A stretch of DNA of 24,959 bases from Candidatus Bipolaricaulota bacterium (GCA_015487455.1 WFPR01000057.1:1-24959); one strand, 5' to 3'. Positions 1 through 6,772 are shown, numbered from the stretch's first letter. Numbers and translations are program-made. Notes: generated by a model from the letters alone, not told the origin.

Positions 1-198
1 GGAAGCGCGGGGACGAACGCGATCAACTCGCTGCTCTTTACGTGTCAGACGCTTCGGGCTTGGGTGGTGCCCACGGCGGTGGTCGTGCCGGGGAGCGCGT
101 TTGTGAACGATCAGCTCACAAACTCAAAGATCGAGGAGCGCCTGCGGCGCTTAGGAAGGGAGGTCGCCTGGGGCGCCGAGAGGCTCCAGGGCCGTTGA
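1..198 (+). CDS. NADPH-dependent FMN reductase-like protein, C-terminal fragment
   Basis: Frame 1 is open from the first base to a TGA at 196-198, giving 65 residues with no start, so the gene begins upstream of the window. The fragment contains AINSLLFTCQTLRAWVVP followed by a charged helix ending RLGREVAWGAERLQGR. This resembles the C-terminal part of flavodoxin-fold NADPH-dependent FMN reductases (PF03358 type), where a helix and an AWVxP strand precede a final amphipathic helix. Such enzymes transfer electrons from NAD(P)H to FMN or to quinones, azo dyes or chromate in the cytosol. The flavin-binding N-terminus is not in the window, so the substrate cannot be judged. The next gene begins 42 bp downstream on the same strand and may be co-transcribed. 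The family call is moderately supported; the partial status is certain. Confidence 0.65.
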   Translation, partial: GSAGTNAINSLLFTCQTLRAWVVPTAVVVPGSAFVNDQLTNSKIEERLRRLGREVAWGAERLQGR

Positions 199-240
199 GC
201 GAAATGGAATCGAGAGGAGCCAAAGCGGGGGGAGGGGGGA

Positions 241-1245
241 ATGAGAAGTTGTTTGCTTTACATCGGGACGGAGGACGGGATGTTCGTCTTCCACCGGGAC
301 GGTGGCAAGAAGCTTAATCTGATCGGACGCGGCCTGGAGGGGCACGCCGTGCGCGGGATCGCCGTGCATCCCCGCAGAGCCCAGATCGCGTACGTCGCCT
401 GCGGGTTGCGCGGCTGGGGGCTCCATCGCACCGAGGACGGGGGCCGAAGCTTTGAGCTGGTGGGCTTTGAGGATCGCTGGGTCTGGGACGTCGTCTTTCA
501 CCCGTGTCACCCGGCGCCCGCGGAGCCGAGGGCGCTCTACGTGGGCACCGAGCCTCCCATGCTGTACGTCTCCCACGACAACGGGCGAACGTTTGAGGCG
601 TTTGCGGGCATCGAGCAGCTACCGAGTCGCTCCCGATGGAAGTTCTTTCACGAACCCTTCTACGCCGGGCACGTCCACGGGATCGCCATCCACCCGGAGC
701 GCCCTGAGCGGATCTTCGCGGGCGTCGAGCACGGGGCGCTCATCTACACCCACGACGGCGGGCGCACGTGGCACGAGGCGCTGGTGGGCTACGACCTCCA
801 CCGGGTGGCCGTCGATCCCCGGGATGCCGATCGGGTCCTCGCCGGGGCGGGCGAGGGGCTTTTCATCAGCGAGGACGCCGGGCGGACATGGGCGCCCGTC
901 TCAGCGCTCAAGGACAAGTACGTGCACGCCATCTGCTTCAATCCTCAGCAGCCGGAAAGGGTGTACGTCTACGTGGCCGAGGAGGGCGCGCCCCTTTATA
1001 AGAGCGAGGACGGGGGGCGGAGCTGGCGGCCCATCGGCGAGGGCCTTCCGGCGGCGCGGCCGGCGGACACGTTAAGCGTGCACCCCGAAGCTTCAGACGT
1101 GCTCTTCTACGCCGGGGACGTGGGGTCCAACAAGAGCAAGGTGTTCGTGAGCTTCGATCGGGGCGAGAGCTGGGAGCCCCTGTCCGAGGAGCTTCCCAAG
1201 GTCTGGCGGCTGCGGGTGGCGTCGGCAAGGCCAAGCCGGCGTTGA
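241..1245 (+). CDS. BNR/Asp-box repeat beta-propeller protein
   Basis: This 334-residue protein is built from repeats carrying the Asp-box signature S/T-x-D-x-G-x-x-W/F. Six copies are visible at about residues 64-71, 111-118, 170-177, 210-217, 255-262 and 306-313 (for example THDGGRTW and SEDGGRSW). Each follows a strand and a loop containing HPxxPxR or similar, the pattern of sialidase/VPS10/YCF48-like propellers. No sialidase active-site Arg triad is evident, so a glycosidase call is not justified. The N-terminus has no signal peptide, so the protein is probably cytosolic, which is less usual for Asp-box proteins. A GGGGGGAGGGGGGA tract just before the ATG supplies the ribosome binding site. 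The gene lies 42 bp after the flavin reductase fragment and about 95 bp before an MFS transporter. A scaffold or binding role is inference only. Confidence 0.75.
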   Translation: MRSCLLYIGTEDGMFVFHRDGGKKLNLIGRGLEGHAVRGIAVHPRRAQIAYVACGLRGWGLHRTEDGGRSFELVGFEDRWVWDVVFHPCHPAPAEPRALYVGTEPPMLYVSHDNGRTFEAFAGIEQLPSRSRWKFFHEPFYAGHVHGIAIHPERPERIFAGVEHGALIYTHDGGRTWHEALVGYDLHRVAVDPRDADRVLAGAGEGLFISEDAGRTWAPVSALKDKYVHAICFNPQQPERVYVYVAEEGAPLYKSEDGGRSWRPIGEGLPAARPADTLSVHPEASDVLFYAGDVGSNKSKVFVSFDRGESWEPLSEELPKVWRLRVASARPSRR

Positions 1246-1270
1246 GGGGCCCTTCCGCACCGGCTACCAT
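1242..1270 (+). promoter_or_regulatory. Possible sigma70-type promoter for the MFS gene
   Basis: TTGAGG (1242-1247) and TACCAT (1265-1270) are separated by 17 nt in the 95-bp gap before the MFS gene. The -10 element is a weak match. The -35 overlaps the end of the propeller gene. The MFS gene could instead be read from upstream. Confidence 0.3.
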
Positions 1271-1340
1271 AAGCTCTAGCTCTGCACTCAGGTAAAGCCA
1301 AAAGCGAGTCGAGTCTAGCGTTCTGGAGGTCTTCATCGCC

Positions 1341-2741
1341 TTGAGCTATGTTCAACGCTTCTGTGGCCTTTCCCGCGAGGCGAAGCTCTTTTTGTTGAGC
1401 GTGGCCCTGGGCAGCGTGGGGACGTCCGTCGGCTGGCTGATGCTCAACTTCTACCTGCAGAGCCTGGGGTTCAGCCAGTCGCTCATCGGCGCGGTCAACG
1501 CGGCCGGGTGGCTCACCGTGGCGGTCGTGGGCGTCCCCATCGGGATCGTGAGCGATCGCGCGCCGCGCCGGGCGATGCTGCTTTTGGGGACGGCGCTGGC
1601 GGCCCTCGGGTCGCTGGGCGTCGCGCTCTCGTCCACGGCCCTCCCCTTGATCGCGTTCACGGCGCTCGCGGGGATCGGCTCGGCCACGCTCATGGCCAAC
1701 ACCGCGCCGTTCCTGGCCGAGCACAGCACCGCGGCCCAGCGCACCGCCCTCTTCAGCCTGCAGGCGGCGCTCACCACGGCCACGGGCTTCCTCGGGAGCC
1801 TGTTAGGCGGCTACTTCCCCGCGTTCATCGCGGGCATACTGGACGCGGGGCTCCGCCCCCACGACGTGCTCCCCCTGCGGGTCACCCTCGGGCTGGTGGC
1901 CGCCCTGCAGGGCCTCGCGCTCGGTCCGCTGCTGCTCCTGCCCCCGGAGCGCCCCGCCTCCGCGCGCTCCGCCGCGGAGGACGGGAGGGGCCAGGCTCTT
2001 CCCGCCACGCCGGCGCGTCCCCCCTCGGACGCCCTGCTCGAAGGGGCGCCCGCGGCCCCGCGCCCATCGAGGGCGCTCGGGCGGGGGGTCAAGCTCCGGC
2101 TGCAGGACCCCGTCCTCTTCGTCAAGCTGCTCGCGCCCACGGCCTTCGTGGGCCTGGGGGCCGGGCTGATCATGCCGTACCTCAACCTGTTCGTGCGCGG
2201 GAAGTTCGGGATCTCGTTCGAGGCGCTGGGCGGGCTGTTCGCCCTCTCGTCGCTGATGACGGCAGCAGGAATGCTGCTTCAGCCGCTGCTGGCCGAGCGC
2301 CTCGGCAAGGTCCGCTCCGTGGTGCTGGTGCAGGCCCTCTCGCTGCCCTTTTTGTTGATCATGGGCTACGCGCCCCACTTCCCGCTGGTGGCCGCGGCGC
2401 TGCTCGTGCGCGGGATGCTCATGAACATGGCCAACCCCGTGTACATGGCCTTCTGCATGGAGCGGCTGCCCCGCGGGGAGCGGGCGACCTTCAGCGGGGC
2501 CACGGAGGTCCTCTGGAGCCTGACGTGGGCGATCGGCTCGGGGGTCTCGGGCTGGCTGCGGGACCTCTTGGGCTTCTTCAGGGGCTTCGACGTGGAGTTC
2601 GCCCTGATGTTCGCGCTGTACGCGACCTCGACGGCGGTGATGTACGCCCTCTTCGGGAGACACCCTGAACGGCCCGCTGCGCCTGACTCCGGTCTTGAAC
2701 CCAAACCTGAAGCGAGGCCCCTTCGGGAGGGCACTCGTTAG
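1341..2741 (+). CDS. Major facilitator superfamily transporter
   Basis: This 466-residue membrane protein has two blocks of six hydrophobic helices (about residues 15-200 and 258-440) joined by a long Pro/Ala/Arg-rich cytoplasmic linker (about 201-257). The loop between helices 2 and 3 carries the MFS motif A form GIVSDRAPRR (about 68-77). MFS proteins move small solutes by proton-coupled antiport or symport; the substrate cannot be inferred here, though drug- or sugar-efflux-type families share this size. The start is TTG, with GGAGG at 1325-1329 eleven bases upstream. The C-terminus ends in a charged tail (EPKPEARPLREG). The neighbouring soluble propeller gene may be functionally linked or simply adjacent. 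The linker is rich in codons ending in G or C and has no recognisable domain. Confidence 0.85.
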   Translation: MSYVQRFCGLSREAKLFLLSVALGSVGTSVGWLMLNFYLQSLGFSQSLIGAVNAAGWLTVAVVGVPIGIVSDRAPRRAMLLLGTALAALGSLGVALSSTALPLIAFTALAGIGSATLMANTAPFLAEHSTAAQRTALFSLQAALTTATGFLGSLLGGYFPAFIAGILDAGLRPHDVLPLRVTLGLVAALQGLALGPLLLLPPERPASARSAAEDGRGQALPATPARPPSDALLEGAPAAPRPSRALGRGVKLRLQDPVLFVKLLAPTAFVGLGAGLIMPYLNLFVRGKFGISFEALGGLFALSSLMTAAGMLLQPLLAERLGKVRSVVLVQALSLPFLLIMGYAPHFPLVAAALLVRGMLMNMANPVYMAFCMERLPRGERATFSGATEVLWSLTWAIGSGVSGWLRDLLGFFRGFDVEFALMFALYATSTAVMYALFGRHPERPAAPDSGLEPKPEARPLREGTR

Positions 2742-2993
2742 CGTGGGCTAAAAAAAGAGGGACTTGGCCTGTTGGGGCGCGGCTGAGCAAAAATCCGCGC
2801 GAGCAGAGGCGGGGCGCGCGGCAAAACTCTGGCCGCACCCGACCCCGCTCGGGGAAGGAGGGACCCCGAGCGGAGCCACCAAGCCCTCTCCCGACGATCC
2901 CATCATCCCGGGTAAGAGCATCCCTTGGAAAGACATAGAGGAGCTTGGACGCGGACATTCGCGACCCCGTGGGGTGCCCGCGGCTGGTCGCGG
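2742..2993. other. Unassigned intergenic stretch with inverted repeat and weak ORF
   Basis: I see no convincing gene between the MFS stop and the acylphosphatase promoter. One plus-strand frame is open from a TTG at 2764 to 2997 (77 codons, containing KPSPDDPIIPGKSIPWKDIEE after a Pro/Gly-rich part). Its third codon positions are less GC-biased than in neighbouring genes and I recognise no family. A perfect 10-bp inverted repeat, CCGCTCGGGG (2845-2854) and CCCCGAGCGG (2864-2873) with a 9-nt loop, lies inside it. There is no T-tract behind the hairpin, so it is not a canonical terminator. There is no tRNA T-loop or SRP/6S-like core. Confidence 0.4.
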
Positions 2994-3022
2994 TTGACAT
3001 CTTCGGAGGCGCGCCGGAGAAT
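2994..3022 (+). promoter_or_regulatory. Promoter for the acylphosphatase gene (leaderless arrangement)
   Basis: A perfect -35 TTGACA (2994-2999) is followed after 17 nt by GAGAAT (3017-3022), matching four of six -10 consensus positions. The ATG at 3030 lies 7 nt after the -10, so transcription should begin at or within a base or two of the start codon. This supports ATG 3030 over ATG 3021, which would overlap the -10. Confidence 0.55.
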
Positions 3023-3029
3023 GGGGGCG

Positions 3030-3311
3030 ATGAGGGCGCGGGCGCACGTGTGGATCTCGGGACGGGTTCAGGGGGTCTTCTTCCGGGCGCACACGCGGGA
3101 GGTGGCCCGCGGTTTGGGGTTGACGGGCTTCGTGCGCAACCTCCCCGACGGCCGCGTGGAGGCCGTCTTCGAGGGCGAGGAGGAGGCCGTCAAAAAGGCG
3201 ATCGAGTGGTGCCACAAGGGGCCGCCCCGCGCGCGGGTGGAGCGCGTCGAGGTGCGCTGGGAGGAGCCCCGCGGCGAGTTCCGCGACTTCGAGATTCGCA
3301 GGGAGCTTTAA
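3030..3311 (+). CDS. acyP: Acylphosphatase
   Basis: This 93-residue protein matches acylphosphatase over its whole length (family usually about 90-100 aa). The first signature GRVQGVFFRAHT (residues 11-22) holds the phosphate-binding Arg19, and GFVRNLPDGRVEAVFEG (33-49) holds the catalytic Asn37. The enzyme hydrolyses acyl phosphates such as carbamoyl phosphate and 1,3-bisphosphoglycerate in the cytosol. Two in-frame ATGs are close together (3021 and 3030). I choose 3030 because a TTGACA/GAGAAT promoter ends 7 nt before it and because it gives the usual family length. The methyltransferase gene starts 22 bp downstream and may share the transcript. Confidence 0.92.
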   Translation: MRARAHVWISGRVQGVFFRAHTREVARGLGLTGFVRNLPDGRVEAVFEGEEEAVKKAIEWCHKGPPRARVERVEVRWEEPRGEFRDFEIRREL

Positions 3312-3333
3312 ACTTGAGGGGGTCTGTATAGCC

Positions 3334-4185
3334 TTGAGGGAGGAACAGCCCCAGCCCCACGAGGCGGAGAGGTTCTCGTTCCGCCGGTTCGCCCGGCAGC
3401 CCTTCTACACGGAGGTCAACGCCCGGCTCATTCAGCTGTTGGGACTCCGGCCGGGGATGCGGGTGGTCGACCTGGCCTGCGGGACGGGGGCCGTGACCAA
3501 GCTCATCTTGAGCCAGCTGGAGGGGGCCAAGCAGAGCGTGGTGCTGGCGGTCGACGCCTCCGCGGAGGCGCTCGAGATCGCCAAGCGCGAGCTGGCCGGG
3601 GCGGGCTCGGCCTTGGTGCGGTTCGTCCAGGGCCGGGCCGAGACCCTCTCGCGGGCGGTCCGGCAGACGGTCGGGGCCGTCGACGCGGTCGTCTTCTGCA
3701 ACGCGATCCACCTGGTCGAGGACAAGGCCCGCGTACTGCGCGAGGTCTTCGAGAGCCTGGCCCCCGGCGGGGCGTTCGCGTTCAACACGACGTTCTTCGC
3801 GGAGGCGTACCCCGAGGAGACGGAGCGCTTCTACTTAAGATGGATGGCGCGGGCTCTGAAGCTCTTGAAGCGGGAGCGGGGGCTCCGCCCGACGCGCGAG
3901 CGGGTGATCGCCCGCCAGCCGCTGAGCACGGCCCAGTACGAGCAGCTGCTCGCGGAGCAGGGCTTCGCCGTCCGGCGGGAGGAGCTCGACGTCGTCGAGG
4001 TGCCGCTGGAGGGCTGGCTGGGGATCAGCGAGTTTAGCGACTTCATTCGGGGGGCGCTCCCCGGCGTCCCGCTGGCCGAGGGCGCCTGGGCCCTGCAGGA
4101 GGCCGTCCGGCAGGTTTTTGAAGAGCTGAAGCTGAAGGCCGTGCCGCGGCGCTGGCTCCAGGTCGTCGCGGCACGGCCTTCGTAG
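3334..4185 (+). CDS. Class I SAM-dependent methyltransferase
   Basis: This 283-residue protein has the SAM-binding motif I VVDLACGTG at residues 44-52, an acidic end of strand 2 (LAVDAS, about 74-79) and a post-II block VDAVVFCNAIHLVED followed by an LAPGG turn, typical of the Methyltransf_11/25 fold. The C-terminal part, from about residue 165, is an Arg/Leu-rich helical region that may form a substrate cap. The substrate is not predictable; small-molecule or quinone-type methyltransferases look similar. The start is TTG, with a GAGGGGG tract about 12 nt upstream. The gene is 22 bp after the acylphosphatase gene and converges with HU, with only 19 bp between the two stops and no obvious terminator. 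Confidence 0.85.
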   Translation: MREEQPQPHEAERFSFRRFARQPFYTEVNARLIQLLGLRPGMRVVDLACGTGAVTKLILSQLEGAKQSVVLAVDASAEALEIAKRELAGAGSALVRFVQGRAETLSRAVRQTVGAVDAVVFCNAIHLVEDKARVLREVFESLAPGGAFAFNTTFFAEAYPEETERFYLRWMARALKLLKRERGLRPTRERVIARQPLSTAQYEQLLAEQGFAVRREELDVVEVPLEGWLGISEFSDFIRGALPGVPLAEGAWALQEAVRQVFEELKLKAVPRRWLQVVAARPS

Positions 4186-4204
4186 TTTTCAGTGTCAAAG
4201 GGGG

Positions 4205-4486
4205 TTACTTCTTCCTGGCCAGGGCCTCCTTGAACTGCTTGCCCGGTCGGAACTTCGGGACGAGCTTGGCCGGGACGGTCATCTTGCGGCCGGTCTGCGG
4301 GTTGATGCGCTGGGTGGCCTTCTGCTGGCGGGCCTCGAACGTCCCGAAGCCCGTCAGCGTGACCTTCTCCTTGCGCTTGACGCGGTCGATGATCAGCCCC
4401 AGCGCCGCGTCGACGATCGTGCGCGCGTCCTTCTTGGAGATCTTGGCCTTCTTGGCCAACTTCTCGATGAACTCCTGCTTCGTCAT
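4205..4486 (-). CDS. hup: HU-family DNA-binding protein
   Basis: This 93-residue protein is a full-length HU homologue: helical dimerisation half (MTKQEFIEKLAKKAKISKKD), then GFGTF at 46-50, the DNA-intercalating arm with RINPQTGRK at 60-68 (Pro63 at the kink position), and a C-terminal helix ending in Lys. HU dimers bend and compact DNA and support replication and recombination. The ATG is preceded by AAGGAGGGGG at ideal distance and by a near-consensus promoter, giving a short leader of about 27 nt, as expected for an abundant protein. An IHF assignment is less likely because of the Lys-rich HU-like sequence. Confidence 0.96.
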   Translation of the reverse strand: MTKQEFIEKLAKKAKISKKDARTIVDAALGLIIDRVKRKEKVTLTGFGTFEARQQKATQRINPQTGRKMTVPAKLVPKFRPGKQFKEALARKK

Positions 4487-4519
4487 CGCTCTACCCCCTC
4501 CTTGATCGGATTGATGCGG

Positions 4520-4549
4520 ATTATACACGCGTCGATGCAAAGGGGTCAA
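4520..4549 (-). promoter_or_regulatory. Strong sigma70-type promoter for HU
   Basis: On the minus strand TTGACC (4549-4544) is followed by an 18-nt spacer and a perfect TATAAT (4525-4520). It lies 33 nt upstream of the HU start codon. It is among the best promoter matches in the window. Confidence 0.85.
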
Positions 4550-4627
4550 GACCCTGAGCGAACTCTTCGGAAGGCCCTCAGGGGAGATCTTCAAGGGGCT
4601 TGGAAAGCGCGTTTCCTAGACGTTGAA

Positions 4628-4645
4628 GCCCCGAAGGGACGGGGC
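4628..4645 (-). terminator. Possible terminator hairpin after the NTPase gene
   Basis: Eight nucleotides past the NTPase stop, the minus strand reads GCCCCG-TCCCTT-CGGGGC, a perfect 6-bp GC stem with a 6-nt loop. The downstream sequence (TTCAACGTCT) has only a weak T run, so it may stabilise the 3' end rather than terminate efficiently. Confidence 0.4.
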
Positions 4646-4653
4646 CGATTCGA

Positions 4654-5205
4654 TCACGTCGTGAGGGGAAACTCGTCACCTTGGTAGAGATCCGGGCGCA
4701 GGCGCGGGAGGAGGGCCATCAGCACGGCCTGCTCCGTCAGCTGGGTGCGATCCAGGAGCCCCCTGGAGAGGAAGCCGATCGCCCCCATCTTGTGCCCGAT
4801 GCGCTCGATGCCCGTCAGGGCCTCCATCGCCCGCCCCACCGTCTCCCCCCCCTTTAGCACCCTCTCGAGCACTTGGGGCGGGTAGACGAACCCCGGCCCG
4901 TGGCCCACGGTCAGCCACCCCCGGCGGTCGACGATGGCGCAGAATTGAACGTCAAAGTGGAGCTTCAGCTCGGGGTGGTGGACCAGCCCGGCCTCGATCC
5001 CAACGCCGTAGTCGGCCCCGCGGAGGGCGGCGCGGGCGCGGGCGACCGCCCCCCGGGCCACTTGCTCGTCGACGGGCTGCGGGGGCACCCCCGAGGCCAC
5101 GGGGACGAGCTCGACCTCGAGGCGCTCGTCGGGGAAGGCGCGGGCGAAGACCCGCCTCACGGCCTCGCGCTTGACGGGGTTGCCGGAGCCTACGTGGACG
5201 CGCAT
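4654..5205 (-). CDS. Inosine/xanthosine triphosphatase, YjjX/DUF84 family
   Basis: This 183-residue protein begins VHVGSGNPVKREAVRRVF, the nucleotide-binding start of the YjjX (DUF84) NTPases, followed by GVPPQPVDEQVARGAVARAR (about 39-58), GVGIEAGL (67-74) and the GPGFVYPPQVLERVLKGG segment near 103-120. The family hydrolyses non-canonical nucleotides such as ITP and XTP and so cleans the nucleotide pool in the cytosol. The length fits. The ATG at 5205 has no Shine-Dalgarno sequence. A -10 element TACAAT lies 8 nt before it, so the transcript is probably leaderless. The gene is divergent from smpB and reads towards HU, which has its own promoter. Confidence 0.87.
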   Translation of the reverse strand: MRVHVGSGNPVKREAVRRVFARAFPDERLEVELVPVASGVPPQPVDEQVARGAVARARAALRGADYGVGIEAGLVHHPELKLHFDVQFCAIVDRRGWLTVGHGPGFVYPPQVLERVLKGGETVGRAMEALTGIERIGHKMGAIGFLSRGLLDRTQLTEQAVLMALLPRLRPDLYQGDEFPLTT

Positions 5206-5213
5206 GGCGCGCC

Positions 5214-5242
5214 ATTGTAGCCCGCCCCGCCGGGCCGTACAA
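5214..5242 (-). promoter_or_regulatory. Leaderless promoter for the NTPase gene, half of a bidirectional promoter
   Basis: On the minus strand TTGTAC (5242-5237), a 17-nt spacer and TACAAT (5219-5214) precede the ATG by 8 nt. The -35 shares its bases with the -10 of the opposing smpB promoter and vice versa. Confidence 0.65.
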
Positions 5243-5243
5243 T
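5215..5243 (+). promoter_or_regulatory. Leaderless promoter for smpB, half of a bidirectional promoter
   Basis: TTGTAG (5215-5220), a 17-nt GC-rich spacer and TACAAT (5238-5243) lie 9 nt before the smpB ATG. There is no Shine-Dalgarno sequence between the -10 and the start. The element is nearly the mirror image of the minus-strand promoter on the same bases. Confidence 0.65.
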
Positions 5244-5252
5244 GCGCCCGCC

Positions 5253-5723
5253 ATGGCGACGAAGGGCGGCATCCAGATTGTGGCCACGCACCCGACGGCC
5301 CGCCGCGACTACGAGGTCGAGGAGACGATCGAGGCCGGGCTGGTGCTGACGGGCACCGAGGTCAAGAGCCTAAGGCGGGGCAGCTGCTCGCTCAAGGAGG
5401 GCTTCGCCGTCGTCAAGGAGGGCGAGGTCTTCCTGTACAACGTCTACATCGCGCCCTACGAGCAGGGCTCGCGCTACAACCCCGACCCGCGCCGCCCGCG
5501 GAAGCTCCTGCTCCACAAGAAGGAGATCGCCCGCCTCGCCGGGAAGACCGAGCAGCGGGGCTACACCCTCATTCCGCTCAGAATTTACTTTCGCAACGGC
5601 TACGCCAAGGTCGAACTGGCCGTGGCCAAAGGGCTGGCGAAGTACGACAAGCGCGAGAAGATCAAGCGCAAGGAGCAGGAGCGCGAGATCCAGCGCCTGC
5701 TCAAGGCCTACCAAAGGCGCTGA
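5253..5723 (+). CDS. smpB: SsrA-binding protein SmpB
   Basis: This 156-residue protein is a full-length SmpB: IVATHPTARRDYEVEETIEAGLVLTGTEVKSLR (about 9-41) covers the oligonucleotide-binding core. GFAVVKEGEVFLYNVYIAPYEQGSRYN and the DPRRPRKLLLHKKEI block follow, and the C-terminal tail KYDKREKIKRKEQERE inserts into the ribosomal decoding centre during trans-translation. SmpB delivers tmRNA to stalled ribosomes. The first ATG is right for the family, has no Shine-Dalgarno sequence and sits 9 nt behind a -10 element. The 3' end overlaps a convergent small membrane-protein gene by 23 bp. The tmRNA gene itself is not in this window. Confidence 0.96.
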   Translation: MATKGGIQIVATHPTARRDYEVEETIEAGLVLTGTEVKSLRRGSCSLKEGFAVVKEGEVFLYNVYIAPYEQGSRYNPDPRRPRKLLLHKKEIARLAGKTEQRGYTLIPLRIYFRNGYAKVELAVAKGLAKYDKREKIKRKEQEREIQRLLKAYQRR

Positions 5724-5925
5724 ACCCCCCGCCGTGACGGAAGGGGCCGCCCAGCCGGGCGCTTTGACCGCGGGCTCGGGCTTGAGATTGCGCACGCGAA
5801 CGCGATCGAGATCGGGGCTCCACGACCCCCCAGCGGCCCCAGAGCAGGGCGCGCCCGCCCGGGGTGAGCAGGAGGAGCCCGGCCAGTCCGATCAGGACTA
5901 AAAGCCCTAAAGGCACGCCCTCCAT
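5701..5925 (-). CDS. Small single-pass membrane protein with Arg/Ser/Gln-rich tail
   Basis: This 74-residue protein starts with one hydrophobic helix (LGLLVLIGLAGLLLL, residues 6-20), followed by a basic low-complexity tail of alternating residues at 36-55 and a Gly/Phe-rich end. The ATG is preceded by GGGAGGG at good spacing and lies 3 bp after the stop of the nucleotidyltransferase gene, so the two are probably co-translated. I recognise no family. The positively charged tail suggests a cytoplasmic side that may touch nucleic acid or lipid head groups, but this is inference. The tail is encoded by a degenerate 6-nt periodic tract, and the last codons overlap the smpB 3' end by 23 bp. Confidence 0.65.
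   Translation of the reverse strand: MEGVPLGLLVLIGLAGLLLLTPGGRALLWGRWGVVEPRSRSRSRAQSQARARGQSARLGGPFRHGGGFSAFGRP
5761..5820 (-). repeat. Degenerate hexanucleotide tract in the small membrane protein tail
   Basis: About ten imperfect 6-nt units encode alternating Arg-Ser, Ala-Gln and Ala-Arg pairs at residues 36-55. The units are more diverged than in the other tracts. Confidence 0.6.
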
Positions 5926-5928
5926 GGC

Positions 5929-6720
5929 CTACGCCCTCCCCGTCTCCGCCGTCCCCGTGCTCGCCCTCGCGTCCCCAAGCTCATCCCGTAGGAGCCGGAA
6001 CGCCCGTTGGGCGAGCCGTTCGCTCTCGTCGAGCACGCGCTCGAGGAGCTGTTGCAGCTCGTCCTTCAGGGGGCGGTGCGCCCCCACCTTGACCTGATAC
6101 GCCTCCCGCAGCCCCGGCAGCTCGACCCCCAAGCGCTCCTCGACCTGAGTGACGGCCTCCAAATACTCCTCTGGAGGCGGGTAGCGCGGCTCCACCACCC
6201 GCAGGAGCGCCCGGAGCAGCGCGCCGTACGGCCCCACCAGCTCCCCGATGACCCGCTCCAGCTCGCGCGCGCTCTGAAGTTCCGCGTAAAGCTCCCGCAG
6301 GCGGACCGTCTTCCCGAGGAGCTCGCCCAGCAGCTGGCGCCGCAGCGCGCCCGGGGGGACGCTCGGCGGGTGCGGGCCGAAGGGGTCCTCGCCGTGGAGC
6401 ACGCGGCGGCGCTCCCAAAGCTCCAGCGCCTCGATGGGGTACGCCTCCGGGAGCCGCTCGAGCTCCTGGGCGCTCAGCACCGTGACGTCCAGCGGCAGGC
6501 GGCGGTACAGCCTCCGCAGCCGGGCCAGCTCCTTCAGGCGCTCGGGCGTGACCCGCTTGAGCACGACCAAAACGTTGAGGTCGGAGACGTCGGGCAGGTG
6601 GTGCCGCCCGGCCCCGCTGCCGTGGAGCACGACGGCGACGAGCTCCTCGCCCCAGAGTCGGGCCAGCTCCCCCGCGAAGCTTTTGAGCCGCTGCTCCGTC
6701 CCCTCGTCGAGCCTGGGCAT
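5929..6720 (-). CDS. Minimal nucleotidyltransferase-like protein (pol-beta fold)
   Basis: The 263-residue protein has an N-terminal nucleotidyltransferase signature: GSGAGRHHLPDVSDLNVLVVL, with Gly34-Ser35 and then Asp47-x-Asn49. In most of the superfamily the second position is Asp (D-x-D), which binds the catalytic metal, so this copy may be altered or inactive, although I recall SDLN variants in some bacterial families. From about residue 125 to the end it is helical, with many Leu and charged residues, as in HEPN-like or kanamycin-nucleotidyltransferase C-domains. The substrate is unknown. The ATG has no Shine-Dalgarno sequence and follows a -10 box by 7 nt. The small membrane protein gene is immediately downstream in the same operon. 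Confidence 0.75.
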   Translation of the reverse strand: MPRLDEGTEQRLKSFAGELARLWGEELVAVVLHGSGAGRHHLPDVSDLNVLVVLKRVTPERLKELARLRRLYRRLPLDVTVLSAQELERLPEAYPIEALELWERRRVLHGEDPFGPHPPSVPPGALRRQLLGELLGKTVRLRELYAELQSARELERVIGELVGPYGALLRALLRVVEPRYPPPEEYLEAVTQVEERLGVELPGLREAYQVKVGAHRPLKDELQQLLERVLDESERLAQRAFRLLRDELGDARASTGTAETGRA

Positions 6721-6727
6721 CGACGGC

Positions 6728-6757
6728 TTTTTACCGCATGCCCTTGCCCCCCTGCAA
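6728..6757 (-). promoter_or_regulatory. Leaderless promoter for the nucleotidyltransferase gene
   Basis: On the minus strand TTGCAG (6757-6752), an 18-nt spacer and TAAAAA (6733-6728) lie 7 nt upstream of the ATG at 6720. There is no Shine-Dalgarno sequence in the remaining 7 nt. Confidence 0.55.
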
Positions 6758-6772
6758 GGGATGTGCTAGGCT
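6744..6772 (+). promoter_or_regulatory. Possible promoter for the malate dehydrogenase operon
   Basis: TTGCCC (6744-6749) and TAGGCT (6767-6772) are spaced by 17 nt. The resulting leader of about 80 nt contains a short CCCCG-T-CGGGG palindrome and ends in a GGAGGTG ribosome binding site (6840-6846). It overlaps the divergent promoter on the other strand. Confidence 0.4.

Noticed and set aside
241..1245. Asp-box protein as sialidase
   Set aside because: Asp boxes are present, but the catalytic Arg triad and signal peptide are not evident.
1508..2668. 386-codon plus-strand frame across the MFS gene
   Set aside because: Arg/Gly/Pro/Ala-rich translation without domains; it is a GC-rich shadow of the MFS gene in another frame.
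2845..2873. Inverted repeat as a rho-independent terminator of the MFS gene
   Set aside because: More than 100 nt after the stop and no T run on either side.
5701..6720. Nucleotidyltransferase and small membrane protein as a MNT/HEPN toxin-antitoxin pair
   Set aside because: No HEPN RxxxxH motif in the partner, which is a membrane protein, and the nucleotidyltransferase is larger than typical MNT antitoxins.
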